From contig MU858287.1 in the NCBI GenBank assembly GCA_033297075.1, forward strand, positions 1 to 51,015: a stretch of 51,015 bases of DNA. Reading direction: 5' to 3'. Made by a program: the position numbers and the translations under genes. Of this stretch, positions 9,232 to 21,346 are shown piece after piece; position 1 is the stretch's first letter; each line of letters opens with the position of its first letter. The notes under the pieces were generated by a model that was given only the letters and a program-made list of their open reading frames with translations, was not told the origin of the DNA and searched no databases. Source of the DNA: Rhypophila decipiens (Eukaryota; Ascomycota; Sordariomycetes; Sordariales; Naviculisporaceae).

Positions 9232-10612
9232 ATGTCAAACTCCCCCCAAAGAATGGCCATGGACACGGCTGAAGAAGATGATGATCCAATTGTCGCGACC
9301 TACTCAGTATTTGTCAAGCCACCCCTCACGCAAAACAAGAAACTAGTCGTGTTCAACTATATGAACAAAACCGCGCCCGATCCGAGCCAGCTAGAAAAGC
9401 CTACCATTCTGGGGCTACGGGTCAAGCCCGAAACTGGAATTTACGAGGTCGACATTCCGATCGACACGAGCGTCAACTACGACAAGAACAAGGGAATAGC
9501 ATATGGCGCAGCACTGGCAAAGTCCAAAGAGGACAAGAAAGACGGAAGTTTGGGCCTTGCAGGCGGCTTTGGCGTCGGGGCGCCGGCGGCTCCTAGGGGC
9601 GGCGGTCGAGGTGGTAATAATGCCGCCGACGAAGCACCCTTGGCGTGGGCAGAAGCAATGCGGACAGGCAAAGTTCTCACAACACAAACGCTCAGCGGTG
9701 GACGAAAGGCGGGCCAGGAGAATGTTAGGTACATGCTAGGTGTTGTTCAAGGCAGTATGTGCACCTGCATCTCTTACTTTACCCCTGGCACTCTTGGAAC
9801 GAACGCTGACATCACTTTCTACTATAGAAAACATCCACCTTACCCCAGCATCTTCCGTCGTTGCCCTTCGCCCCGTAGCATACCACATCGATGCGTTGGC
9901 CGAACAAGAACGTCGCGCCCGCCAACAGCCTGGAGGCCCCGGCGAAGGAGGACCGGGAGGCGACAAACCCGGTGGTCGAGCGATTCACATGACCCTCAAA
10001 GCGGCCATGGACGGAGGCGGTGGAGTCACAGCAGAAACCATTGGAGATCGTCTCCGCGCTGTGCAAAAAGAACCCTGGAAGTCCATGGACTACTACCACG
10101 ACGAAAGTGAAGCTTCCTGGGCGGCATACAAGGAATGTCTTCTCTTACGCTCGGGACAACCAGCGACAGAACCGACAGACAAGGGGAAAGGCAAAGAAGT
10201 AGCAACCGACGACGACGACAAAGAACCTGATAACGACGACAGTGGTTCACCGGAACTAGCCCAAAGGGTATCGCATCTCAATACGGACTGGGAAGAAGAC
10301 GACTTGCTCCGCGCGATGGCCGGCATCGGCAAGCACGACAAGAAGCCCGGCGAAGAGGCTGTTGCGTTGTCGGAATCTCAGGCGAAGTTGGCAGCACGGT
10401 TCGCGGCTGCGTCCAGTAAGGGTAAAGGTAAGGGTAAGGCGCCTGCTGCTGATCCTGAACCCGTCGCCGCAGCGCAACCACCAGTGCCTACATCCCCGAC
10501 AAGGAGGCGAGGTCGGCCGGCGAGGGGCGGAGCTGCAGCGACGACGAGGGGAGGCAGAAATGCCCGTGGTGCTGCTGGAAGCTCGGCAGGAAATGCCATG
10601 CAACTTGATTGA
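9232..10612 (+). CDS. RPC37: DNA-directed RNA polymerase III subunit RPC5 (Rpc37)
   Basis: Two exons, 9232..9754 and 9828..10612, 435 aa. The 73-nt intron has donor GTATGT and acceptor CTATAG, and splicing joins MLGVVQG to KNIHLTP. Rpc37 pairs with Rpc53 as a TFIIF-like heterodimer on RNA polymerase III and takes part in promoter opening, termination and re-initiation on tRNA, 5S and other short genes. Family features are the N-terminal DPIVATYSVFVKPPL strand with VVFNYMNK, the P-T-I-LGLRVKPETGIYEVDIPID segment, the strand pair around YMLGVVQG and HLTP, and SSVVALRPVAYHIDALAEQE. The C-terminal half is acidic, then rich in K/G/P with an RGG-like tail, which is expected for fungal orthologues. 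The dimerisation core occupies about residues 15-230. Confidence 0.88.
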
Positions 10613-11614
10613 GCGTAGGGTGATCGGCAGTGTTTTTATAGATAAGCTGATGATCCCAGCTTTTTTCTTGAGACCTATGGGAACCGTTACGAAGCGAACC
10701 AACAACTAATCTAGACATAAAAGTGCTCAGCGCATAACCTTGATAGGGCCCCAGTCCACATATTAGATCAATAAGCGTTCATCGAACAAAGCCGTTATTA
10801 AATAAATGATGGCTGATACTTCTCGTACCTCCGTAAAAGGAGAATATGAAGGCCTTCAATAAATCATTACAAAGCCTACGTCGTGCTTTTGATATGACCA
10901 ATTTGTGTTGAACTTCACACGTTATTTTCATCGTTCAACCCTGTTACACACTCTTGGCCGCCCTCGAAGACAAATAGGGACAATCTTCATTGTTACTCGA
11001 AAGAAAAGAGAAATAAAACATGTATTAAAAGATAGGAAAAAAAATAGAACAAACTAAAAAGGGAAAATCTATGCTGCTCTCCGCACCGTCTCCATCCACC
11101 CGCGTCGCTCCTCTGGGTCGTTTTTATACATCGAACAAGAAAGCCAGGTAAAAAGTACCCGAACAAGGCACCCATCGCCAACTCGCTATGATGCGTTTTC
11201 AAGAAAACCAAAACAAAGAGTTCGCGACCGTGAAACCGGTCGGCGAGCTCATACGCAAGACAGCTAGGTATGTAGAGAAGCATATTTATCCCAGCTCCTC
11301 AATCTCGCGTTCCATCTTCGTCTTATGGAATGGGCTGACTAATGTATTTGCCCTTGAACAGTCGAAACAAAACCGCAAAATAAGATGGAAAAAGGGGAAA
11401 AAAAGAAAGCCCGTACTCTGTACATCATCAACCAACCTGATGAACAACCCATGCTTAACCTTGTTCTTTTACTCTTTCTCTCTCCCAGCATCCGTCCCAT
11501 TGTCCTTCACTATTCTTCGTCTCGTTTATGATCAAAAGGGGTATACATCATAATCAAACCGCGCTAAGTGTCAGTTAAACGACAAATCAAGGGCCCAAAC
11601 ACTTTGCCGGGAAA
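10613..11614. other. Intergenic between convergent RPC37 and PAT1
   Basis: Both flanking genes end here, so it should hold two 3' UTRs. The sequence is AT-rich with several homopolymer A or T stretches. No coding region or RNA gene was recognised. Confidence 0.45.
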
Positions 11615-14184
11615 CTATTGTAGCAGCTCGACATCCAAGCCGATGGAGCGCATGAACAAGTTGACGTTCTGCAGGCGCTGGGCAGCCAAGTCCTGGGGTA
11701 AAGTCTTGGCGAGCGAGACGGTCTCCATGACACGGTCCTTGACAGCAAGGACGAGGCGTTGTTGCTGTTCCGGGCTGGCGCCGATGCCAAGCGCAGCAAG
11801 AAGCTGCCAGACGTACACGTCTTCGCCAGAGGTGACGGTGCCGGGGAAGATGTATGGCAGACTGGGTTCAAGAAGATTGAAAAATTGGGTGTAGGCCATG
11901 TCCCTGTGTGATGCATTGTTAGCGAGAAACGAACAAAAAGAGTCTGGGTGAAAATGCAGAGTCCTTACCATGAACGCCACGACTGCTCGCTAGTACCGGC
12001 GTGTTTGATGATTTCAGCACGGCTCAAGATCATGGTGAGCATAGAAGCACCAATTCGACTCTTGGCAATGACGTCCACATTTCTTGTGCAGACGAGACCG
12101 AGCACCCCAGCAACCAAGTCAAGTTCAAGTTCGTTCATGAAGTTGAAAAGCGTAGACATGACGGAAAGCGAGAACAGCTCCACGTTCTCGCGCATTGCAG
12201 CGTTGAGTTGGATGTTGCCTGCTTGGGCGTTGCGAACAACGTCGAGGTTATCCAGGTTAACAACAATCAGAGTCAGGATGGTAGTGCGCTGCTCTTGGCT
12301 GGTATGGCGGAAGATACGCGGCAAGGCTTTTTTACCCTTGCTGTAGGAGAGGAGGGCGATGAAAGGATGAAGGCCATTCTGGGCAGGACGATCGTGGACT
12401 CGCAGCGCGGTCCATAGCTGTTTGTTCAGCGCCTCGGCTTCGTCACGCCAAGGAACAAATCTCTGAATGCCCTCCTCGTCCGAGTCATTTGCGGGCGGCG
12501 GGGGCATAACTCGATCGTGATCTTCCATCTTCATGAGCAAGCTGTAGATTTTCTCGATCGATTTCAGCTCGCTCTTCTTGTCACGACCATCTACGGCCTG
12601 GGAATGCTTGTGAGAGCTGCCAGGACGATTCGCGTCGCCAGTACTCTCGTTGCGCTTGATATTAAGCAGCGGCTTCGGGGTCTTGGCATTGCTGAAAGAT
12701 ATTTTCCCCAGGCTACCCTCAATAACGAGTTGCTTATTCTTTGGCTTGTTCTTGGCGGCCTCGACGGCTCGCTGCACCTGCTGTTCCATGCGCTGCATGT
12801 GGTTCTCAGGTCCACGGTTGTGACGTCGAAGTCCTCCCTGACGGCTGCCTGTCTGGAACAAGTACGTTTGAGCAAAGTTATTGAGCGGTTGGCTGGGGTG
12901 CTGTCGTTGCCCGCCTTGGATCTGGGTATGGACTTGGTAGTAGAAGTCCTCAGCGAAAGATTCGTCTGTCCCATGATCATTGGGATTTCCGGTAGCGGTC
13001 ACAAGTTGCTGAAGCTGGATGCGAGTGACAAAGTTCTTGTCTTGCGGCGTCATGATTCCGTTGTCGCGGGACATTTGGAAGATCTTGTGGTTTCTTTTCG
13101 CTCTCTTCGCCTCCTGTTCAAGATAAATGGCCTTCTCCTCTTCCGAAAGTTGAGCAACCTGGGTCGGATGCAGAACCATGTGTGGGTGATGGGAGAAGGA
13201 GCCCTGCTGCCTGTGGACCGGATGTTGCGGATGCATGGGTGGCGTTGGGTGCGAAGGGACCCCGATTTTGGCGGCATCACCAGAAAGGCGGCTCGAGTTC
13301 CGAAGGATCTGTGTCGGCTGGACAGGTCCCGAAGACGGTTGACGCTGGTGAGCAGGTGGCTGAGCATGCGACTGTCCAGGAGGTGTAGGCTTCGATTGGG
13401 GTCTTTGCAGAATGGTTACCGGATGCCCTTGGGCATGGGGATGTTGCGGTTCATTGTACCGTGGCTGCTCATTATAAAAACCAGGCTGCGTCTGGACATG
13501 CTCAGGAATGGGAAGGCCGTGGGCAGAGTGTGCTGCTGCTGGGGCTTGAGACGTGGGCTGCTGAACTGGTGCAGGAGATGGAGCGGCAGGCTGAGCAGGC
13601 TTTCTCTGAGCGCGCATTTGCGCCTCGACTTCTTCGAGACTGAGGACCTTGCGAGTCGGGGCGGCCGGGGCTGGGGCAGGAGACGGGGCAGGCTGCTTTT
13701 TGGGAGCAACGCCCCACAAGGCAGCGTCGACCTGGAGTTCGCCAACCGGCTCCTGGCTGTATTTCTCATAGCCGGTCCGCGCAGGCCTGGATGGTTCATT
13801 GATGCGACCGTAAGGGGCTTGGTAAGAGGGCTGTCCCCGGGAATACTCCGGAGCCGGAGGCTGCTGAGGCTTGGATACTTGCTGACGGCTGAAAATAACA
13901 TGCTCTTCATCGATCGCATCGGCTACCTTGGAGGTCTGGCCGAAAAAGTCGAAATCCTTGCCGACCGGCCCCGCCCCGGGGCCACTGTCACCTCCAAAGG
14001 TATCGTCATTGAACGCATCGTCTGTTTCGTCCAGCTGGTCGCCTAAGCCATCGTATGTATCCTCGAATTCGAGGGCTTCCCCTTCATCGTCTCGGTTGGA
14101 GAGACCGGCGAACGGGTCGTGAGCCTGCGAAAACCCCGCGCCCGTGGCATTGTGGCGCGAAGTTTCGAAGCCGAAGAAAGACAT
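11615..14184 (-). CDS. PAT1: mRNA decapping activator PAT1 (topoisomerase II-associated protein)
   Basis: Two exons, complement(11615..11903, 11969..14184), 834 aa. The 65-nt intron (donor GTAAGG) joins EQSWRSW to DMAYTQFF. Pat1 activates Dcp2-dependent decapping and represses translation by bridging Dhh1, the Lsm1-7 ring and Xrn1 in P-bodies. Layout: N-terminal MSFFGFE motif; an acidic stretch (about residues 30-70) of the kind that binds Dhh1; a long Pro/Gln-rich low-complexity region to about residue 340; a conserved block containing FVTRIQLQQLVT and EDFYYQVHTQI; and a C-terminal helical repeat domain that contacts the Lsm ring, with segments such as KALPRIFRHTSQEQRTTILT and YIFPGTVTSGEDVYVWQLL. 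The last exon encodes the final 95 residues. A 509-codon open frame on the opposite strand is a by-product of codon composition. Confidence 0.93.
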
Positions 14185-16399
14185 GGTTGAGGATCCCGGA
14201 TCCTATGTATCGCGAGAATGGATGTTGAAAAGGTTACTGTTGACAATGTTAGATCTGTCGAAAAAGCTGGAGGATGCGGCGAAGCGGGGTATGGAATAAA
14301 GGGCGACGATAACCCGCAATCAGCGAAGCGGACAATGACAACGGAACGGGTGGAGTAAATACTGCGGTTGGTAAATTGCCGCGATTTACTTTACCGACGT
14401 CGTACTTTACGCCCTTTTGTGTCGCAACTCGCAAGCCAGTGCTTACAGGTGGAGGTGCTGTGCGCGTGGCAATATCTGGGGCGATGACGAGCAGCTTGTA
14501 GTTTTGAGCCTCATTGCAACCTTGCAGGACCTGGCGCCGCCACAAAACTTCAAAGAACGAACATCAGACAAGTAACTATGCTGCACTTACATAACGGGAG
14601 GTGAGTATGATGTGGTAATCGATTAGGTTCAACACCATGATGAGATAATGTAGGTAATGCAAGTCGACCAGATCTTGAGGGGGAGCAAAGACAGAAGCTA
14701 TTTGCTCAGTTGTTGTCGAGGCGAAGATGCTTGGGTTTTGCCGATGTCGCAAACAAGCTCGCTGCGTTGGGAAACTCAAAAACTAGAAGCTTGAAAAGCA
14801 CACAGTCATGCCAGAGGAAGACGTGGCAGGTGTACAACGGTGTCGCAAACGAAGCCCGAGTCAAGTTGGCAGACAACAACCTTTGGCATGAAGCAAGCTC
14901 CTCCGTATGAAGAGTGGGTCGTTGTTTGGATGGATCAGTTCTATCCGTAACTTCTGCCAGGTGGGAATGCGCCGGAATATTACGCTATCCAATCGGAGCA
15001 CGTTTCTTTCCGGAACAATTCTTTGGTGAAGCAAGCCCCGAGCCCTTTCTGACCGTCTTGAAGAAAAGCACAGGAGGACCGTAATGGGGACCAAAATTTC
15101 AAGCAGAGCATCATTCAGTCAGATGAACACTTCCACTTGAAAAGACAAAATGAACGATGGCACAATTTGCTTGAGAACTGGTTTGCTGTACACCTCCCTA
15201 CAAAACCAGGCCCATTCATGAAATGATGTTTTCATAATCCTCGCACGTGCTCTGTCCCCCATGATGATTACAGGTTCACGGCATTTCGTCACTGACGTAA
15301 ACGTGACGAAGGGCCGGGAGACCTCGCCGGTTCCTTCTCGGATACCGGCACCGGATCCGAGGCAGACAGTGCCGGCACCCCGAACATACTGAACTACGAC
15401 ATCCCAGTTACTTCAGTTCCGTCGCGGACAAACCCTCCTGCAGCGGGCGTGAGCAAAATACTGTAAAATTTTCTTTAAGATCCTCGAAAGTTATATTGAT
15501 GCGTTTCCTCGACATTCGCGTCGCGTCCCGCTCTAAATGGGCTGAGGAATCCACTGTCCGCAGCGTTAAGCAATTCCCGATTTTATTGAACATCCTGCAA
15601 AATTCCAGCTCTGTAGAAAGGGTCCGGCTCCTGATCTGGACTATTTATTGCTGGCTGGCTCGAACTATTCACATCGTGCATCGAAGCAATTTAGAACAGC
15701 CGGGTCAATGGTAGGTAGGGCTGATGTTGACGGTTCTTTTCCTCTTTGCTGTGCTTTTGACTCCTGAGTCGGGTGGATCAGCTGTCATGCATCGTGGTAC
15801 CTTACTAACATCCAGAGTGATGGTTAAAGCAAAGACCAGATAGCACGAAACCTACCCCATATTTCCATCCAGTCGCAGCACCCTGCTGGAGGATCACCGC
15901 TAACACGGGCCAAGAGCCCAAGCATGCACCATCCCTCGTAATACATCACGCATTTCCAGGCTTTGGAACCCCCTTTTTTGATGGGCCAAAACTGACATCG
16001 TACATGTATCCTGCCCAGCAATCCCATTCGGGCATTCCTACGTATTTTCCCAGCCGCTGGTGAGACTCCCTTTTTGCTCCCACGGCGCATCCCTTTTGAC
16101 CTCTTATCTCAAATGCAATTCGATCTGCGTTTTTGAGTGGCCATTCTCCCGCGGGTCACGAACTTTCTTGTGTCAAATTCGTCCGCCGGGACGTGTGGCG
16201 TCCTCTCCAATTAAAAGCTTCGGCCGCCCTTAATTTTCTGTTGGAGCAAGCGACAAGGCCACGAGTCTGCTGCTCGACTGTCGACTACATCTACTTCCCT
16301 TCGACCTCATCGACCTGTCCACTCTCTGACGGCCGGCAATCAGTAATCGATCTCTACCATACCTAGTCGACCGATTTCCTTCGGTCAACTGGTCGCAAG
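14185..16399. promoter_or_regulatory. Divergent intergenic region of PAT1 and the GT15 gene
   Basis: This 2.2-kb stretch contains no supportable gene. It must contain both promoters. A near-perfect palindrome (15285-15310) around a TGACGTAA core is listed separately. The last 250 bp before the GT15 start are C/T-rich, as is usual for a fungal leader. A number of 60-100-codon frames occur without recognisable content. Confidence 0.45.
15285..15310. promoter_or_regulatory. CRE/ATF-like palindrome
   Basis: Arms TTCGTCAC (15285-15292) and GTGACGAA (15303-15310) are exact complements separated by ten bases containing TGACGTAA. TGACGTAA is the consensus-type site of fungal CREB/ATF bZIP factors such as Atf1. 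The site sits about 1.1 kb from each of the two divergent start codons, so which gene it might serve is open. Confidence 0.4.
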
Positions 16400-17858
16400 A
16401 TGGCGACTGGCAGCGCACGTTACGTGCGATACATCCTCTTTGCTTTTTTCGTGAGTCGTCCGCAAGCAGCCAGGACAAACATTTGATTTCGCGTCAACCC
16501 ATTTCGATCGTGGCTAACTCTCTGCAGATAATAGCAGTTCTTTACTTCGTCTCCAACTCCGGGCCCGTAGTGCCATATCCTCAAGGAGCCGATTTCCCGC
16601 CCAAAGGTACCACGCCCCAGTCAGACGCAGTCACGAGCCCGAAGAAGGAAGATGGGCCATCGACAGTGAACTATGGCCCCGGTCTTGACCCCAAGGAATA
16701 CCCGATGGCCATGACCCCGAACGACCCCGGCTGGAATGACTTGTCCGGCATCAAGTCTGGTCCCCGCGTCAACGCGACCTTTGTGACCTTGGCCCGCAAC
16801 TCAGACATCTGGGAGATTGCACGCTCTATTCGCCAGGTGGAGGACCGGTTCAATCGCCGCTACAACTACGACTGGGTCTTCCTGAATGACAAGCCGTTCG
16901 ATGCCACCTTTAAGAAGGTCACCAGCTCTCTCGTCTCGGGCAAGACACACTACGGCGAGATCCCGAAGGAGCACTGGTCTTTTCCTCCTCACATTGATCA
17001 GGAGAGAGCCAAGAAGGTCCGTGAGGACATGGCCCAGCGCAAGATCATCTACGGAGACAGCATCAGTTACCGTCACATGTGCCGCTTCGAGTCCGGCTTC
17101 TTCTTCCGCCAGGAGTTGATGATGAATTACGATTACTACTGGCGTGTCGAGCCCAGCGTCGAGCTGTTCTGCGACGTCCACTACGACCCGTTCCGCTTCA
17201 TGCACGAGAACAACAAGAAGTACAGCTTCGTCCTCAGCTTATACGAGTATGTCGAGACCATCCCTACGCTGTGGGATAGTGTCAAGAAGTTCATGAAGAA
17301 CCACCCCGAGCATATTGTTGAGAACAACTCGATGGGTTTCTTGAGCGACGACGGCGGCGAATCTTACAACCATTGCCACTTTGTATGTCTTTTCCACTTT
17401 CCACTGCCCCAGCGTCCTTATCTGCTAACACTTGTCCTAGTGGTCCAACTTCGAAATCGGCAACCTCAACTGGTTGCGCTCCCAGGCTTACCTCGACTTC
17501 TTCGAATCCCTTGACCAGGATGGTGGCTTCTTCTACGAACGTTGGGGTGACGCCCCCGTGCACTCGATCGCCGCGGGTCTCATGCTTAAGAAGGATGAAA
17601 TCCACTTCTTTAACGACATTGCCTACTACCACGTCCCCTTCACCCACTGCCCCACAGGCGACAAGGTCAGACAGGAGCTCAAGTGCCACTGCAACCCCAA
17701 GGACAACTTTGACTGGAAGGGTTATTCTTGTAAGTTTCCATACTCACAGCACATCTTACTTGACCGACTCTGACTAATTCATTTCCACAGGCACATCGAG
17801 ATACTTTGAGATCAACGGCTTGGAGAAGCCCGAGGGCTGGGAGAATCAGCAGGATTAA
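16400..17858 (+). CDS. KRE2: GT15 alpha-1,2-mannosyltransferase (Kre2/Mnt1 family)
   Basis: Four exons, 16400..16450, 16528..17382, 17441..17729 and 17791..17858, 420 aa. It is a type II Golgi enzyme that transfers mannose from GDP-mannose in alpha-1,2 linkage to O-linked (and some N-linked) glycans of cell-wall proteins. A signal anchor spans about residues 8-27 ([15 protein letters not shown]) after a short basic cytosolic tail, followed by a Pro/Ser stem. The catalytic domain shows [22 protein letters not shown], the strongly conserved [20 protein letters not shown], the [20 protein letters not shown] metal/nucleotide region, [27 protein letters not shown], and [17 protein letters not shown], then [18 protein letters not shown]. 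Length and order match the family. The paralogue (Kre2, Ktr1, Ktr3 or others) cannot be settled by eye, so the symbol stands for the family. Confidence 0.95.
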
Positions 17859-18643
17859 AAACTGTCTTAACGAAAACGACCATTTTATGTTTCGTTGTTG
17901 TAGTACTCTATCAAACTTTCATGCCACCATCATATCGACCCCCGAGTGAGCACACAGGAAGTGGAGAGCAGCAGAGAGCTGGTTCAGGTTACAAAAACGG
18001 CGTCACATTTCTTCCCTTCTATTGGAACCAATTTTCACGGGATGGACTCCGTCACAAGCGGATGGGGAAATTTCAAGGGAAAAGGCACAGAGACACACTC
18101 TGGAATGGATGGCATTGGGTTGGAGGCGTCCGGAATATGCGATTGAGGAAACAAGCCCCGAGTCACTGGATCATCTTCGTTTTCTTACTTTTTTCCTGTC
18201 ATACGGGTGTTAGCAAGGGGCAATGAGATTATCTTTTTTTTTTCCACTTTGTATATATCTTGACAATGGTGGTTGCGGGATTCTTCCCGTCTTCTGGCAG
18301 CATTTGATTTCCTTTTCTAGTCGTCTTCGGGATTTGCTGTCATTATAGAAAATGTTTCATCTCCTTTCACTACCCACGTTATTCTTATTTTATGATAAGG
18401 TGTCTTAAATACACTGGTATTTCATATTAGTCTACATGGCTTGCTGGGTAGATTCCCTACTTCCCCTTGCATCTGGTAAGGGAAGTTCATAACGGGTATC
18501 GTCTTGCTAAGAACGGGGCTTGCAGTACCCCTAGCTGAGGGACATCATGGCATCTTTCGCAATAACCCAAGTCCGTCTATATGTAAATTCTATTCCTACA
18601 GGGTGATGGTATATCGCGGCATGGATGTAGTCGAATGGACGAT
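17859..18643. other. Intergenic between convergent GT15 and uS12m genes
   Basis: The 3' ends of both neighbours fall here. T-rich runs near 18230-18250 and generally AT-rich sequence are consistent with 3' UTR and polyadenylation signals. No gene is seen. Confidence 0.45.
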
Positions 18644-19317
18644 TCAGCCGACCGTGGCCTTCTTGGGCTTCTTGGTTCCAAATTTACTCCTGCTGGTCGA
18701 ACGGTTCGCGACGCCTCCCTAGAAGTGAATGTTGTCAGCGATAGTTTCTGATCAAGTCGGCCAGTTGGACGGCCCAAATCGTAAAGATGGGGGGAAACAA
18801 AGGAAGACGTACCAAATCCAAAGCTCCTCTTACACAGGTATATAACACACCGGGACAATCCTGGGCCCTGCCTCCCTTGACGAGGACGACGCTGTGCTGC
18901 TGGAGATTGTGGCCCTCGCCGGGGATGTAGGCGGTGATGTGCTTGCCGTTGGAGAGGCGCACACGACAGGTCTTGCGCTCGCCTGAGTTGGGCTTCTTGG
19001 GACGGGTGATGCCGACTTTGATGCAGACACCTTTCATGGCTGGCGCGTTCATGCCCGAGAGCACGGGGGAGATGGCTCGACGTTTCTTTTGCGGTTTTCG
19101 GCAGCCCTATTTCTCGATGAGTTAGTACGGATATCCAGTGCATCAATTCGGTATGCGCAAATCGTGTGGTTCGTATCGTTAATCGTACCCTGAGGACCTG
19201 GTTGAGCGTTGCGCTCTGGACTAGTGTGCTGGAAAACGACCGGATCAGAGATGGCATCGCTGGCATCAGCGGCCGCCTGAAGGTCGGCTGCATCAGCGAC
19301 CGAAATAATGACGCCAT
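18644..19317 (-). CDS. MRPS12: Mitochondrial small-subunit ribosomal protein uS12m
   Basis: Three exons, complement(18644..18718, 18813..19106, 19189..19317), 165 aa. It is the mitochondrial decoding-centre protein of the small ribosomal subunit. An N-terminal targeting extension of about 35 residues rich in R, S and P ([15 protein letters not shown]) precedes the S12 fold, which begins at [20 protein letters not shown]. Signature segments are [41 protein letters not shown] and [14 protein letters not shown]. The tail [11 protein letters not shown] matches the bacterial end. Both introns (82 and 94 nt) are phase 0. The start at 19317 is the only in-frame ATG of sensible position. The gene is divergent from the acyl-CoA dehydrogenase across 627 bp. 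Confidence 0.93.
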
Positions 19318-19944
19318 CTTGGTTGTGTGTTGTTTCCTTGTCAAAAGGGAGCAGCTTTCGACAGGAGCTTGGTTCGGGGTCGTCGGCGCGTTTCCGGGCT
19401 TCGAAGCCAATTCGAGATGCCAAGACCGGTCGAGCTTTTGGAGATCACGGGACTCTGCACGTGTCTACGACTTGAGCCAAGAAGATGTGGGTGGACCGGC
19501 AATTATCGGCCTAAACGTGCCAAGGAAGTCACATGTGGTGGGCTGCAGGTCCCGTTTACCCCGTGGAGTGGGAGAACTGGAGGAGGATATTGGCGGGGAC
19601 GTTAGCGGAAAGCTTACCTCGGTATAAGCCATGCTAACAAACAAGAGAGCTCCGTTCCTGGAGACCGGCTGGCGCATGACGAGGTGCATCCGTTGAACCG
19701 CTTTACTAGGATTGAAAGCTGCTGCTGGTTATTTTTACTTTCTCCTCCTTCAAGAACTGTTCACCTCCTTCGGTAGCTTATACCTGACTCGACCCATTGG
19801 CGACTTATTAAAGCGATTCCTCATATCCCGTCAACATCCCCGGTTGCGAACTCTCGGGCTTTCTTTGTTGTTGACTTGCTCCAATTCCGACGTCTTCTCA
19901 TTCTCCCACCACTCCTTCATACCCCATATCCCATATTATTCAAG
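19318..19944. promoter_or_regulatory. Divergent promoter region of uS12m and acyl-CoA dehydrogenase
   Basis: Two nuclear genes for mitochondrial proteins start on either side of this 627-bp stretch. The end before the dehydrogenase is strongly C/T-rich (about 19850-19944), typical of a fungal transcription start region. No gene or distinct binding-site array was recognised. Confidence 0.45.
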
Positions 19945-21346
19945 ATGAGGTCATTCGCAAGAGCACTTCGCCCGGCGGTCCGGAGGAGCCAGGGGATGGT
20001 GTCGTCGGCCCCAAGGATAGGAAGTGTCCGGTCACAGAGGGTCGCCGCCCCTGCTCTTCAATGGTATGGGAGATTCTGGCCAACCGCAAGGAGTTGGAAT
20101 AGCTAGAACATAACAACTAACAACACGGTCATTCAGTGCCCGCCTTCTCTCCACCACACAGTCCCGTCGTGATATTACAGAGCTCCCGCCTACGCCCATC
20201 ACGCACTTTTCCGAGGTCGAGACGGCCATGGCCGAGACTGTTCAGAAGTTCGCCAACGATGTCATCCTCCCCAAGGTCCGCGACATGGACGAGGCCGAGG
20301 CCATGGACCCCACGGTTGTCGAGCAGCTTTTTGAGCAAGGATTGATGGGTGTCGAAATTCCCGAGGAGTACGGTGGTGCGGGCATGAACTTTACCGCAGC
20401 GATTGTTGGCATCGAGGAGCTGGCACGGGTCGATCCATCGGTCTCGGTCATGGTGGACGTACACAATACCCTGGTCAACACCGCTGTCATCAAGTGGGGC
20501 AGCGCAGCGCTCAAGAAGAAGTACCTCCCCAAGCTGGCTACCAACACTGTGGGTTCGTTCTGCTTGTCAGAGCCCGTCAGCGGATCCGACGCCTTCGCGC
20601 TGGCCACCAAGGCCGTCGAAACTGAGAACGGCTACAAGATCACTGGCGGCAAAATGTGGATCACCAACAGCATGGAAGCCGACTTCTTCATCGTCTTCGC
20701 CAACCTCGACCCAAGCAAGGGCTACAAGGGCATCACGGCCTTCATCGTCGACAAGGACATGAAGGGCTTCAGCATCGCCAAGAAAGAGAAGAAGCTGGGC
20801 ATCCGGGCGAGCAGCACCTGCGCCCTCAACTTTGACGATGTCGAGGTGCCCAAGGAGAACCTGCTCGGCGAGAAGGGCCACGGCTACAAGTACGCCATTG
20901 CCTTGCTCAACGAGGGCCGTATCGGTATCGCCGCCCAGATGACCGGTCTCGCTCTGGGGGCGTGGGAGAATGCCGTCAAGTACGTCTGGAACGACCGCAA
21001 GCAGTTCGGCCAGCTGGTTGGTGAGTTCCAAGGCATGCAGCACCAGATTGCTCAGTCCTATACTGAGATTGCGGCCGCTCGCGCCCTGGTCTATAACGCT
21101 GCGCGCAAGAAGGAGGCGGGTCAGGACTTTGTCCGCGACGCTGCCATGGCTAAGCTGTATGCCTCCCAGGTTGCCGGTCGTGTGAGCGGGCTGGCGGTTG
21201 AGTGGATGGGCGGTATGGGCTTTGTTCGTGAGGGTCTGGCCGAGAAGTACTTCCGTGATAGCAAGATTGGAGCCATCTACGAGGGCACGAGCAACATCCA
21301 GCTCAACACCATTGCCAAGATGCTCCAAAAGGAGTATACCCAGTGA
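19945..21346 (+). CDS. Mitochondrial acyl-CoA dehydrogenase (short/branched-chain type)
   Basis: Two exons, 19945..20063 and 20137..21346, 442 aa. This FAD flavoenzyme catalyses alpha,beta-dehydrogenation of acyl-CoA and passes electrons to electron-transfer flavoprotein in the mitochondrial matrix. Exon 1 encodes an Arg-rich targeting peptide (MRSFARALRPAVRRSQ), with probable cleavage near RLLSTTQSRRD. The mature part shows all three domains: N-terminal helices with PEEYGGAGMNF, the beta-domain signatures FCLSEPVSGSDAFAL and KMWITNSMEADFFIVFA, and the C-terminal helices with RIGIAAQMTGLALGAW, QFGQLVGEFQGMQHQIA, and IGAIYEGTSNIQLNTIAK, in which the Glu of YEGT is the catalytic base position of short- and medium-chain enzymes. 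Similarity in these motifs is closest to the short/branched-chain (ACADSB-like) group, pointing to branched-chain amino acid catabolism, but substrate specificity cannot be fixed by reading. Confidence 0.93.

Noticed and set aside
10415..10440. GGTAAAGGTAAGGGTAAGG tract resembling telomere repeat
   Set aside because: It lies in the RPC37 coding frame and encodes a Gly-Lys linker; it is codon repetition.
12517..14046. 509-codon open frame on the plus strand opposite PAT1
   Set aside because: It lies entirely antisense to a well-conserved coding exon, its translation is Leu/Arg-rich without family features, and the PAT1 low-complexity codons explain the lack of stops.
20567..21328. 253-codon frame antisense to the acyl-CoA dehydrogenase
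   Set aside because: Opposite a fully conserved enzyme; no recognisable content.
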